Of a DNA stretch of 64,000 bases, positions 18,432 to 25,980 are shown in pieces. How positions within the stretch are numbered: the stretch's first letter is position 1; each line of letters begins with the position of its first letter. The DNA lies in NCBI GenBank assembly GCA_022072165.1, contig JAJVIF010000001.1, positions 1,692,575 through 1,756,574 on the forward strand, written 5' to 3'. The notes below the pieces were generated by a model. That model made no database searches and was not told where the DNA came from. It was given only the letters and a program-made list of their open reading frames with translations. A program made the position numbers and the translations under genes. This DNA comes from a bacterium. GTDB lineage: Bacteria; JAJVIF01.

Positions 18432-19793
18432 ATGACCGACTGGATCGCCAGCCTCTTTCCCGGAGGCCGCCCTACCCTCACCCACGTGGCGGCGTTCTAC
18501 GCCACCTATGCGCTGGGTTTCGGAGCTTTCTTCCTGGTGATCGGACTCCTCCGCGCCCTGGCACGTCGCGCCATGCTCCAACAGCAGACCGAGGCTGCCC
18601 TTCGCTGGTACGACCGCCTCTGGTTCCTCTTCGCCCCCGCCGTACGCAAAGAACTGAAGCCACAGATTCAGATCAATCTGGCCCTGGTCCATGCCTCGCA
18701 GGGACATCACGAGCGTGCCTTGCGGCTGCTGCAGGATGCGCGTCGCGGGTCCCGGTCGCTGAAGACCCCTGATCTGCTCATCCAGAGTTGTGTCCTCATC
18801 GCCCGGATGCAGCAGCAGGCCCACCATTGGGACCAGGCCGCCTTCGCCCTGCAGGAAGCCCGAAAAGCATCCGAAAGCAATCGCCGGACTCCGGGGCTGA
18901 TGCGAATTGTCCGGCTCCAGGCCGACCTCGCAACGCTGCGGGGCGAAACCGACACCGCCCTCACACACTGGCATACCCTGCGGCGACTGGCGGATGCCCG
19001 CACCGACACCCCGACCGCGATCCTGGCGCTGACACAACTTGGTCGCACGGCGTATGAAATGGGGGATTGGGAAGCCGCTGATGAGCTCCTCTCCGACGCG
19101 GTCTCACGGGTCCGGGAAGGACGACTTACCGGTCGCAATGCCATCCTCGCCTGCCTTCTCTTCGGACGCCTCCAGCTGCAGCGAGGGCACTATGAACTCG
19201 CCCGGGGCTACCTCCTGGATGCAGTGATGAGTGCCCGTCAGCGGGAAGAGCCGAGCCTCGAATGCTCTGCCCAGACCGAGGTTGCGCGACTCTGGGTCGA
19301 GCAGGCGCGCTTCGACAAGGCCGAAGAAGCTGGCGATGCCGCCCTCGCTCTCGCAAACCAGCTCCACGACACCGCACGGCAGGCGATGGCGACCCAGGTC
19401 CTGGGAGACCTCTATGTGCAGTCGGAGCAATGGCAGGGAGCCCGGGTCTTTCTGCGACGATCACTGGAACTGCTGCAGCAGTCACCTCTCCCCCGCACCA
19501 GCCTGCTGGTCCGGACCGGGCAGGCCCTGGTGGAAGCTCACACCGGCTCTCCTGCCGAAGCCCTGGCGCTCCTCCATGACCTGGATCGGGAAGCGCGACA
19601 ACTCAATGCTGGTTTCGAGCGGATCACCATCCTCGATGCCCTCGCCCGGGTCGCGCTCCTCATGGAAGATGGCGAGTGGGCGCAGCGCTACCAGCGGGCT
19701 GCCCATGCGCTGCGGCAGGATCTCGGGGTCACCGCGGCCCTGAGCGCGCAGTACCGACGTCCTGTCAGGGTCACGGTGGCGATCGGCGGCTAG
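18432..19793 (+). CDS. Membrane-anchored TPR protein (paralogue of 48644-49978)
   Basis: The protein has ~453 residues from ATG 18432, or 482 from an in-frame ATG at 18345. One transmembrane helix (~22-44 from the shorter start, around YALGFGAFFLVIGLL) precedes tetratricopeptide repeats that fill the rest, for example ALRWYDRLWFLFAPAV and RFDKAEEAGDAALALANQL. Architecture and the first repeat (ALRWYDRLWFLF against ALKYYEYTWWLF) match the gene at 48644-49978, so the two are probably paralogues. It is divergent from the ECF sigma operon and may share its regulation, though I see no direct evidence. It ends convergently, overlapping the hydrolase gene by 4 nt. Function is unknown. Confidence 0.82.
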   Translation: MTDWIASLFPGGRPTLTHVAAFYATYALGFGAFFLVIGLLRALARRAMLQQQTEAALRWYDRLWFLFAPAVRKELKPQIQINLALVHASQGHHERALRLLQDARRGSRSLKTPDLLIQSCVLIARMQQQAHHWDQAAFALQEARKASESNRRTPGLMRIVRLQADLATLRGETDTALTHWHTLRRLADARTDTPTAILALTQLGRTAYEMGDWEAADELLSDAVSRVREGRLTGRNAILACLLFGRLQLQRGHYELARGYLLDAVMSARQREEPSLECSAQTEVARLWVEQARFDKAEEAGDAALALANQLHDTARQAMATQVLGDLYVQSEQWQGARVFLRRSLELLQQSPLPRTSLLVRTGQALVEAHTGSPAEALALLHDLDREARQLNAGFERITILDALARVALLMEDGEWAQRYQRAAHALRQDLGVTAALSAQYRRPVRVTVAIGG

Positions 19794-21229
19794 TGCAGTC
19801 CCGCAATAAAAGTCGTGATGATCGTAAGTGCTTCCGGGGCGAAGGTCTCCTCGATCTGTCCATACTCGCTGGGGCTTCCTGTCTTCGCTGTCTGGAACAG
19901 ATGATTCAGACCGTGGAGGATCTCGAACTGGTACTCCCAGTGCCCCCCGATGTCCAGCGCTTGCCGAATCGCCGTCTGATTCACACTCGCTGGAACCTGC
20001 TGGTCCAGTGAGCCGTGGAGGATCAGCACCGGACAGCGGACCGCGACGTAGTACGCCTCCGGCTCCAGCCCCATGAATTGCCGGAACCAGGGGCCGACAA
20101 ATTGCTGGATTGCCTTGGCCTGCGACTCCACCGGCCCCAATTGCTTCTGAACACTGGCGGGAGCTTTGTTGTACGACTGCTTCACGATGTCGCCAATGGC
20201 GGTGCGGGCTTTGTCGTCATCGGGCTCCGTCGCCAGCAGATTCCCGAACCCCCGCCAGATCTCCGCCGACCAGTCCGCGACATCCTGCGAGGCCCCGGCG
20301 CTGGTGGCAAGTCCCGCCGCCTGAAGGGGCATGAGCATCGCGCCGGGGATGCCATGTGGGGCCAGCCCGACCATGAACGCCACCTCTTCGGGATACTCCG
20401 CTGCCAGCATCGCCGCGATGAGGCCCCCTTCGCTGTGTCCGATGATGCCGACCCGCTCCGGATCGATCCCCGGCTGCTGGCGCAGGAAGCTGAACACGGC
20501 ATAGGCATCACTGGCGAAATCCCGGGTGGTGCCATTGGGGTCGCCGGTCGACTCCCCCACCCCCCGATCGTCGTAGCGCAACACTGCGATCCCGGCCCGG
20601 CTTAAGTGATCCGCCAGCACCCAGAAGGGCTGATGCCCGAAGAGTGACTCATCGCGGTCCTGCGCGCCTGATCCCGATACCAGGATCACCGCCGGACAGG
20701 GACACCCCGCCTCCGGGAGGGTGAGGGTCCCGCCCAGCTGATGCCCGGCTGTCGGATGCGGCACGCTGACTGTCGTGTTGCTATAGGGGAAGGGCGGTAT
20801 GGGTCGCTGCGGACGTGCCGGCGGTGGTATCGGAGTGTCCCGGAACTTCAGCACCAGCGGAAACTCCTGCCCCCCTTGAGTCCAGATCCCTTCGACCCGT
20901 TTCCCATCAGGCTGCAGAGTCCCCGTGAAACTCCCCTGTACCGCATCGACATAGATCGCGAAGCGCTGCTGCTCCACGGAGACACCGGAGCAGGGAATCC
21001 CCAGCGCTCCCTGCGTCACGCTATCCAGCGTGGCTGAATAGCCGTGGGCATCGGGGTCATCCTTCAGGTGAAAGCGCAACAGGAGGTCGGTCTCACCCGC
21101 CCGCAACGTCCCCTCCCACACCCCGATGAGTGAGGGGTCCGTCATGGCAGGCAGGCTGCAGAGGACCCAGCAGCAGAGGCAGGTCAGCAGCGTGAGGAAC
21201 GGCTTCGAGGCGGGGCGATGCGATGTCAT
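19790..21229 (-). CDS. Secreted alpha/beta hydrolase (serine esterase/peptidase-like)
   Basis: The 479-residue protein has a signal peptide (~1-29, with TLLTCLCCWVLCSLPA), a beta-rich N-terminal domain (~35-130) and an alpha/beta-hydrolase domain from ~150. The nucleophile elbow is GHSEGG (Ser266), the acid is Asp409 in HGSLDQQVP and the base His443 in LHGLNHLFQ, so the triad appears complete. The oxyanion-region sequence VSGSGAQDRDES is typical of the YqiA/S33-like group that follows such N-terminal domains. It probably hydrolyses esters or peptides outside the cytoplasm; substrate is unknown. A -10-like TAGCCT lies just 9 nt before the ATG. Confidence 0.9.
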   Translation of the reverse strand: MTSHRPASKPFLTLLTCLCCWVLCSLPAMTDPSLIGVWEGTLRAGETDLLLRFHLKDDPDAHGYSATLDSVTQGALGIPCSGVSVEQQRFAIYVDAVQGSFTGTLQPDGKRVEGIWTQGGQEFPLVLKFRDTPIPPPARPQRPIPPFPYSNTTVSVPHPTAGHQLGGTLTLPEAGCPCPAVILVSGSGAQDRDESLFGHQPFWVLADHLSRAGIAVLRYDDRGVGESTGDPNGTTRDFASDAYAVFSFLRQQPGIDPERVGIIGHSEGGLIAAMLAAEYPEEVAFMVGLAPHGIPGAMLMPLQAAGLATSAGASQDVADWSAEIWRGFGNLLATEPDDDKARTAIGDIVKQSYNKAPASVQKQLGPVESQAKAIQQFVGPWFRQFMGLEPEAYYVAVRCPVLILHGSLDQQVPASVNQTAIRQALDIGGHWEYQFEILHGLNHLFQTAKTGSPSEYGQIEETFAPEALTIITTFIAGLH

Positions 21230-21278
21230 AGCCCCGATAGGCTACCCCATTGTCAGCTTGAGCGAGCGGGAGGCCACC

Positions 21279-22211
21279 TCACTCCGGAAACTGCATGGTC
21301 CCCCACCAGACCCACTCGCTGGCGGGAATGGATCGTTCCATGGGCACGCTCCGTGTGCCAGGAACGCTTCTCGCATTCTCGCTGGACCAGTCGACTTCCA
21401 TCACATGGAACAGCGGCACGTCGCCGCTGGCAAAGAGACCAAAGAGATTTCGCTCGGGATGGATCGCAAGTGAAACACCATTCGGCAGCGGATCGGGCAG
21501 CTGCGGGCTGGTTGCGGGCTGCCATGTGTAGCCGACCGGAGCTTGCCGGGAAGCGATGAGTGCCTCCTCCCAACTCAGAGGAAGTCGCTCATGGGTCCGA
21601 CCGAACAAGCCGAACAATGTGCCTACAGATCTTGATAATGCCCACTGCCGGACCCACGTCACTTTCGACGGCAGCGCCGCATCACCCTCTGGCTGATGCT
21701 CCAGCAGCACGGGATGCAAACGTGGTCCGAAGCCTGCCGGCATGGAGTTGTCGCCAATGGAACAGACGGCAACCTTTGTGGGGGATGGCCTTCCGGTTTC
21801 CGACGGGATGGTCATGCTGAGAGACTCGTCTCCCTCTGCCTGGAGCTCCCACCCGCTGATCGGTTGCAGCGGCGAGGCGGGGTCCGCAGGGGCATGTAGG
21901 ACCAGCTGATGCTCCTGCACCGCATCAAAGGCGGTCGTGACATCGCCCGTAAGAATGGCGGCCGCAGTAACAGCAAACCGGAACTGCTCCATCAGCGGAT
22001 CCCGGTCCAGCTGCGGCTGATGAACGTAGACAGGGATGCCGTACATCTCTGCCAGTCGCTCCGCAGTCGGTGGGACCTGGCCAGCCAGCGGGAACTGGGT
22101 TGCCGGAGGGACCCGGGCGGTCGCGGCGGCACTCAACGCCTGCAGCTGCTGGCATCCGGCCAGCAACAGCAGACTGCTCGAAACTACCAGTAGAGAACCT
22201 CGGTGCGTCAT
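21279..22211 (-). CDS. Lipoprotein of unknown family (paralogue 1 of 2)
   Basis: The 310-residue protein starts at ATG 22211 after AAGGAGA, so longer in-frame extensions are rejected. The signal peptide ends in LLLAGC, a good lipobox. The mature part has a C-terminal block LPLSWEEALIASRQAPVGYT and the terminal sequence WVWWGTMQFPE, both shared with the next gene upstream (22489-23373). N-terminal blocks (PPTAERLAEMYGIPV, EHQLVLHAPADP) also match. It was not assigned to any family. The pair arose by tandem duplication. Confidence 0.82.
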   Translation of the reverse strand: MTHRGSLLVVSSSLLLLAGCQQLQALSAAATARVPPATQFPLAGQVPPTAERLAEMYGIPVYVHQPQLDRDPLMEQFRFAVTAAAILTGDVTTAFDAVQEHQLVLHAPADPASPLQPISGWELQAEGDESLSMTIPSETGRPSPTKVAVCSIGDNSMPAGFGPRLHPVLLEHQPEGDAALPSKVTWVRQWALSRSVGTLFGLFGRTHERLPLSWEEALIASRQAPVGYTWQPATSPQLPDPLPNGVSLAIHPERNLFGLFASGDVPLFHVMEVDWSSENARSVPGTRSVPMERSIPASEWVWWGTMQFPE

Positions 22212-22308
22212 GTTGAAGTCTCCTTGCATCATCCAGTCTGTCCCAGGAGAGACTCCTGGCGACTCGTTACCCATTGGCCGCAAAACGTACCTATTGGGTA
22301 ATGATGTA

Positions 22309-22317
22309 ATGGTAGCA
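22309..22317 (-). promoter_or_regulatory. Extended -10 promoter of lipoprotein paralogue 1
   Basis: The minus strand reads TGC followed by TACCAT, giving a ~90-nt leader to ATG 22211. Confidence 0.45.
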
Positions 22318-22488
22318 AGACTCAGCAGCCGCTGCAACATCTGCTCATTGCCTCGGCTGTGCCCCGAACCTTCCAGGACGAGCCATCGCTTCGCTGTAGG
22401 GCTCGTGGTTGAGTCAGCATGGTCTGCCTGGTTGTCATCGACCACAGCTCCCTAGGCGAAGGCGCGGTTGGCTGGACGAGCCCTAGTC

Positions 22489-23373
22489 CTATTCCGGGAA
22501 CTGCATGGTCCCCCACCAGACCCACTCGTCGGCGGGAATGCTCTGGGCATGAGTTATAGACTTGACGTTGAAGCCTGTAGTGTCGCTCCATGTGAACTCC
22601 AACGCCTCTGTGCGGATCCCTGACTGTGCACTGGTGAACTTTCCGACTAACCGGCGGGCCGGATGAAAAGCCAGAGATACGCCTGCCGGAAGCTGGTTCG
22701 GGAGCATTGTTGTCGGAGCTGGCACCCAAGTGTAGCCGACTGGCGCTTGCCCAGTCGCTGAAAGCGCTTCCTCCCAACTCGTTGGGAAACGATCGTGCGA
22801 CAACAAGAAGTAACCAATTGTGGACTGAATGGCCTTGTGTGCCAGCCAATCTTTGAAAGAAGAAACCGTTGGGGGTGCAATTGTACTCCCCGCCGGGGTT
22901 ACTGAGAAATCCGCCCGCACGCGGTGGCCCAGCTTGGCTGCATTTCCATCAGTCTTGAGGGAACTTCCCACCACTCGGACTGCAGGAGACTCCGGCATTG
23001 AACCGGGTACAGTCAGGTATAGCATTTGCTCGCTGTCAGACCGCTCCAGCCTCCAGCCATTCACCGGTTGCAGTGCCGTGCCGGGGTCAGCCGGGACATG
23101 GAGCAACAGCTGGTGCTCAGTCACGAAGCCCGGAGCTTCGGAAATTTCTCCCGTGAGGGCTACTGCTGCCAATAAGGAATGCATCAGCTCCATCACGAGA
23201 ACCCGATTCTGCACTGACGGCGGCGGTGCGATTGGCAGTCCAGTCGCCTGTGCGACTCGTTCTGCCGAGGGCGGAAGTTTGGATACCAGCCGTTCCTGGA
23301 CCGGTTTCAACTGCTGGCAACCCTGTAGCAGCAGTGCCTGCAAGACCAAGGGAAGGATGATTGAGTGCTTCAT
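22489..23373 (-). CDS. Lipoprotein of unknown family (paralogue 2 of 2)
   Basis: This 294-residue protein starts at ATG 23373; AGGAG is present but ~13 nt upstream. The lipobox is LLQGC. It shares with its neighbour the blocks PSAERVAQATGLPI, TEHQLLLHVPADPG, SWEEALSATGQAPVGYTW and the terminal DEWVWWGTMQFPE. Divergence is high in the middle third, so the duplication is old, unlike the 1.44-kb repeat at 4154/7351. Conservation of the C-terminal Trp-rich end suggests it is a functional or structural core. Function is unknown. Confidence 0.82.
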   Translation of the reverse strand: MKHSIILPLVLQALLLQGCQQLKPVQERLVSKLPPSAERVAQATGLPIAPPPSVQNRVLVMELMHSLLAAVALTGEISEAPGFVTEHQLLLHVPADPGTALQPVNGWRLERSDSEQMLYLTVPGSMPESPAVRVVGSSLKTDGNAAKLGHRVRADFSVTPAGSTIAPPTVSSFKDWLAHKAIQSTIGYFLLSHDRFPTSWEEALSATGQAPVGYTWVPAPTTMLPNQLPAGVSLAFHPARRLVGKFTSAQSGIRTEALEFTWSDTTGFNVKSITHAQSIPADEWVWWGTMQFPE

Positions 23374-23447
23374 CGTTTCAGGTACTCCTGTTCGAAGATT
23401 CAGTACTGAAGAGTTAGGCAGAAAGTAAGCCGACTGCTTTGTAGGTC

Positions 23448-23972
23448 TTAAGTCTCCAGACCACAACACCCCCGCTCGTGACACTCCTCATATGTCGGTG
23501 AATAATTCCGCTGGCGTCGAGGGGGAACGTCACAATCAAGGGCCTCGCAGTCGTTGTATAAAATGGGATCGATCTCACGCGGCTCCCAGCCTATGCACTC
23601 AATATCCAGTGGGAAAATTGCCTGCCCAAACTGGTCACAGTCTAGCTGTGCCACAAAATTGAGGGGTTCTGAGGGTGGAGGACACGGCGGGTTGTTTTCT
23701 GGCTCCCGGCAGGCGGTGATCACCATGCTGTCGGAGTAACAGACAATGTCGGTGATGACTATCTGTTGGTCCCCCTCCACATTGCAGCTCCAAATGCAGT
23801 AGCCGACAGTGACTCCAAAATCGTCATAGAGCCAGTGCCTGATTTCATAACAGCATCCGTGAGCGCCTACATTCTGCGCCTGGGCGCCTGTTGTAGGAAA
23901 GACGTTCAGGACGAGCAAGAATACGAAGCAGCGAACCACCCGAAGGATTAGCGCCGTGTGAGAGGTGGCCAT
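23448..23972 (-). CDS. Secreted cysteine-rich protein
   Basis: The 174-residue protein has a Sec signal peptide (hydrophobic core VVRCFVFLLVLNVFPTTGA, likely cleavage after AQA near residue 33). The mature ~141 residues contain 14 cysteines, including CC pairs at both ends (AHGCCYE and RGCCGLET), a Pro-rich NNPPCPPP stretch and many acidic residues. This pattern suggests a small disulfide-stabilised extracellular protein. No family is recognised. The ATG at 23972 immediately follows four 10-bp tandem repeats in the leader. Codon use is less GC-biased than neighbouring genes by eye, so acquisition by transfer is possible. Confidence 0.75.
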   Translation of the reverse strand: MATSHTALILRVVRCFVFLLVLNVFPTTGAQAQNVGAHGCCYEIRHWLYDDFGVTVGYCIWSCNVEGDQQIVITDIVCYSDSMVITACREPENNPPCPPPSEPLNFVAQLDCDQFGQAIFPLDIECIGWEPREIDPILYNDCEALDCDVPPRRQRNYSPTYEECHERGCCGLET

Positions 23973-23975
23973 TAA

Positions 23976-24015
23976 CCGTTACCTGCCGTTACCTGCCGTT
24001 ACCTGCCGTTACCTG
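23976..24015 (-). repeat. Four perfect 10-bp tandem repeats in the leader of the Cys-rich gene
   Basis: On the minus strand CAGGTAACGG is repeated four times and ends 3 nt before ATG 23972. Each unit contains a Shine-Dalgarno-like AGGT. Copy-number change would alter leader length and the number of such sites but not the reading frame. Confidence 0.92.
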
Positions 24016-24030
24016 CAGGGCGATAGCAGG

Positions 24031-24036
24031 ATGATA
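24031..24036 (-). promoter_or_regulatory. Candidate -10 element of the Cys-rich gene
   Basis: TATCAT on the minus strand; a start ~7 nt downstream puts the four tandem repeats inside the 5' untranslated leader. The remaining gap up to 24374 contains a small GGTCGC/GCGACC hairpin near 24190-24204 and no evident gene. Confidence 0.4.
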
Positions 24037-24271
24037 GGGAATCGCCCTCACCAATGCAATAGCCATGAGAAAAAATTTACAGCAGGGTGAAACTGGCGGC
24101 CATCGGAGTCGGCTCGCCTTCTCCATCCACTTGCGACCGCGCCACCACGATGATCCAGAAATCGTCTCCCCTCCCCCCGGCACGGGGGTGGTCGCGCAGC
24201 GACCGGGGTTTCCGCGTGCTCCCGCAGCGACCACTCGCTTCCACAAAGATGCATAAGCGCCAGACACGAAC

Positions 24272-24280
24272 TGGTACCCT
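24272..24280 (+). promoter_or_regulatory. Extended -10 candidate for the MocR regulator
   Basis: TGG followed by TACCCT. If used, it excludes the ATG at 24249 and favours GTG 24375, which has a GGAG site 6 nt upstream. Confidence 0.35.
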
Positions 24281-24374
24281 CCGACTGGCCTCCTATTGGA
24301 CCTTTGCGGATCCTCCGCTGCCCCGTACCTTTCCCCCTGTCACTACACCACTTCGTCCGGGCCTGGAGCCAGTC

Positions 24375-25907
24375 GTGTACCTCCCGATCGATCACGCCAC
24401 CGAGGTTCCCCTCTACCAGCAGGTCGTGGATGGCGTCAAAGCCCTGGTCGATGATGGCCGGCTCCCCGCCAACACCCGGGTCCCCTCGTCCCGACAGCTG
24501 GCGGAAGAACTCGACCTCTCCCGCAAGACCGTCCTGACCGCCTACCAGATTCTGATCGCCGACCACTATCTGGAGACTCGTCCCCAGGCCGGGACCTTCG
24601 TGGTCGATCGCTCCGCGCTGAAGGAAGTCCAGACCGGTACACCGGCCACCCCGCCGCCGGTGGTCGATTCCTCCCTCTTCGACTGGTCCCCCTTCGCGGT
24701 CCCCAACACCTTTTTCGCCCTCCCCCGGCAGCGGGTCGCCACCGACCACGCCCTCGATGTCATCAACCTGATCTCCGCGACTCCGGATCCCCATCTCTTT
24801 CCCTTCGACCGGATCAAGCAGATCGCCCAGACCATGGTCTGGAACCCCAAGGATTACTTCTTCACCTACGGTCACGCCCAGGGGTACCAGCCGCTGGTGG
24901 AGCATCTGGAGCAGCGGATGGCGCTGGAAGGGGTCGCCATGGCCCCAGGGCAGAACGACATCGTGCTGGTCACCGGCTTCCAGAAGGGGCTCCATCTCCT
25001 GATCGATCTGTTGGCCCAGCCTGGCGATGTCTTCGCGGTGGAGCAGCCGACCTACGCCAGCATTCTCAATCTCCTGATGGCCCGACGGCTGGACTATGTC
25101 GGCATCCCCATGGACCGCGAGGGGATGCGCCTGGATCGGCTGGAAGCCGCCCTGAAGCAGCAACAAATACGGGCGATCATCACGATTCCGACCTGCCATA
25201 ACCCCACCGGCACCACGATGTCGCTGGAGCGCCGGGAGCAGTTGCTGGCGCTGGCCGGACAATATCAGGTCCCGGTCATCGAGGACGACTACGCCCTGGA
25301 CCTCCGCTTTGATGGCCCCCGGCTCCCCAGCCTCAAAGCGCTGGACCAGTCCGGCCTGGTCCTGCACATCGGATCGTTCTCCAAAGTCTTCCTGCCAGGC
25401 CTTCGCCTCGGCTGGATCACCGCCCCGAGCCCGGCCGCCCTGGAGCTGGTCCGCCTCAAGCGGGCAGTCGACCAGAGCGACAGCTACTTCCTCCAGGCGT
25501 TCCAGCACGAGTTCATCAAACGGGGGTACTACGACCAGCATGTCCGCCTCGTCACCCGCACCTATCAGTCGCGGCGCGACGCGCTCATCGAGGGACTCGC
25601 CCATTACCTCCCGCCGGGCATCGGCTTTTCCCGCCCCCAGGGAGGCTTGAGCCTCTGGGTCGACCTCCCCGCCCCCTGGCAGTCCCTGCCGGTCTACCAC
25701 CTCGCCCGGGAAGAAGGCGTCGAGATCGGGGTCGCGCCTTTCTTCATGCCGGGCAAATCCGATACTTCCGGCTTTCGGCTGGCCTACAGCCTCCATAGCG
25801 AAGCCTCCCTGAAGGAGGCCGCCCGTCGACTGGGACAGGCGCTAACCCGACTGTCCGATGATCCGACACTGTACGAGCATTACGCAGCGACCTGGCCCCA
25901 TCTGTGA
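24375..25907 (+). CDS. MocR/GntR-type PLP-dependent transcriptional regulator
   Basis: From GTG 24375 the protein has 510 residues, normal for the family. Residues ~10-78 form a GntR winged helix-turn-helix (PLYQQVVDGVKALVDDGRLP, then PSSRQLAEELDLSRKT). Residues ~130-500 form a fold-type I aminotransferase-like domain with the PLP lysine K337 in SFSKVFLPGLRLG, Asn276 in HNPTG and Asp/Tyr in EDDYALD (303-309). MocR proteins commonly control vitamin B6 or amino-acid metabolism, but no such target gene is adjacent. ATG 24249 in the same frame would add a Pro-rich 42-residue extension and is the alternative. Confidence 0.9.
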   Translation: MYLPIDHATEVPLYQQVVDGVKALVDDGRLPANTRVPSSRQLAEELDLSRKTVLTAYQILIADHYLETRPQAGTFVVDRSALKEVQTGTPATPPPVVDSSLFDWSPFAVPNTFFALPRQRVATDHALDVINLISATPDPHLFPFDRIKQIAQTMVWNPKDYFFTYGHAQGYQPLVEHLEQRMALEGVAMAPGQNDIVLVTGFQKGLHLLIDLLAQPGDVFAVEQPTYASILNLLMARRLDYVGIPMDREGMRLDRLEAALKQQQIRAIITIPTCHNPTGTTMSLERREQLLALAGQYQVPVIEDDYALDLRFDGPRLPSLKALDQSGLVLHIGSFSKVFLPGLRLGWITAPSPAALELVRLKRAVDQSDSYFLQAFQHEFIKRGYYDQHVRLVTRTYQSRRDALIEGLAHYLPPGIGFSRPQGGLSLWVDLPAPWQSLPVYHLAREEGVEIGVAPFFMPGKSDTSGFRLAYSLHSEASLKEAARRLGQALTRLSDDPTLYEHYAATWPHL

Positions 25908-25980
25908 GGTATCTCAGGTGAGCCACACCCATCATCCAGCAACCTGTTCTGCGTCAGATCTGATCCTGAAGGAGTCTCCC

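Noticed and set aside
23976-24015. CRISPR-like array
   Set aside because: Units are 10 bp with no spacers and only four copies; this is a simple tandem repeat.
24048-25796. 582-codon minus-strand open frame opposite the MocR regulator
   Set aside because: The plus strand encodes intact winged helix and aminotransferase motifs in this span; the antisense product has no recognisable motif.
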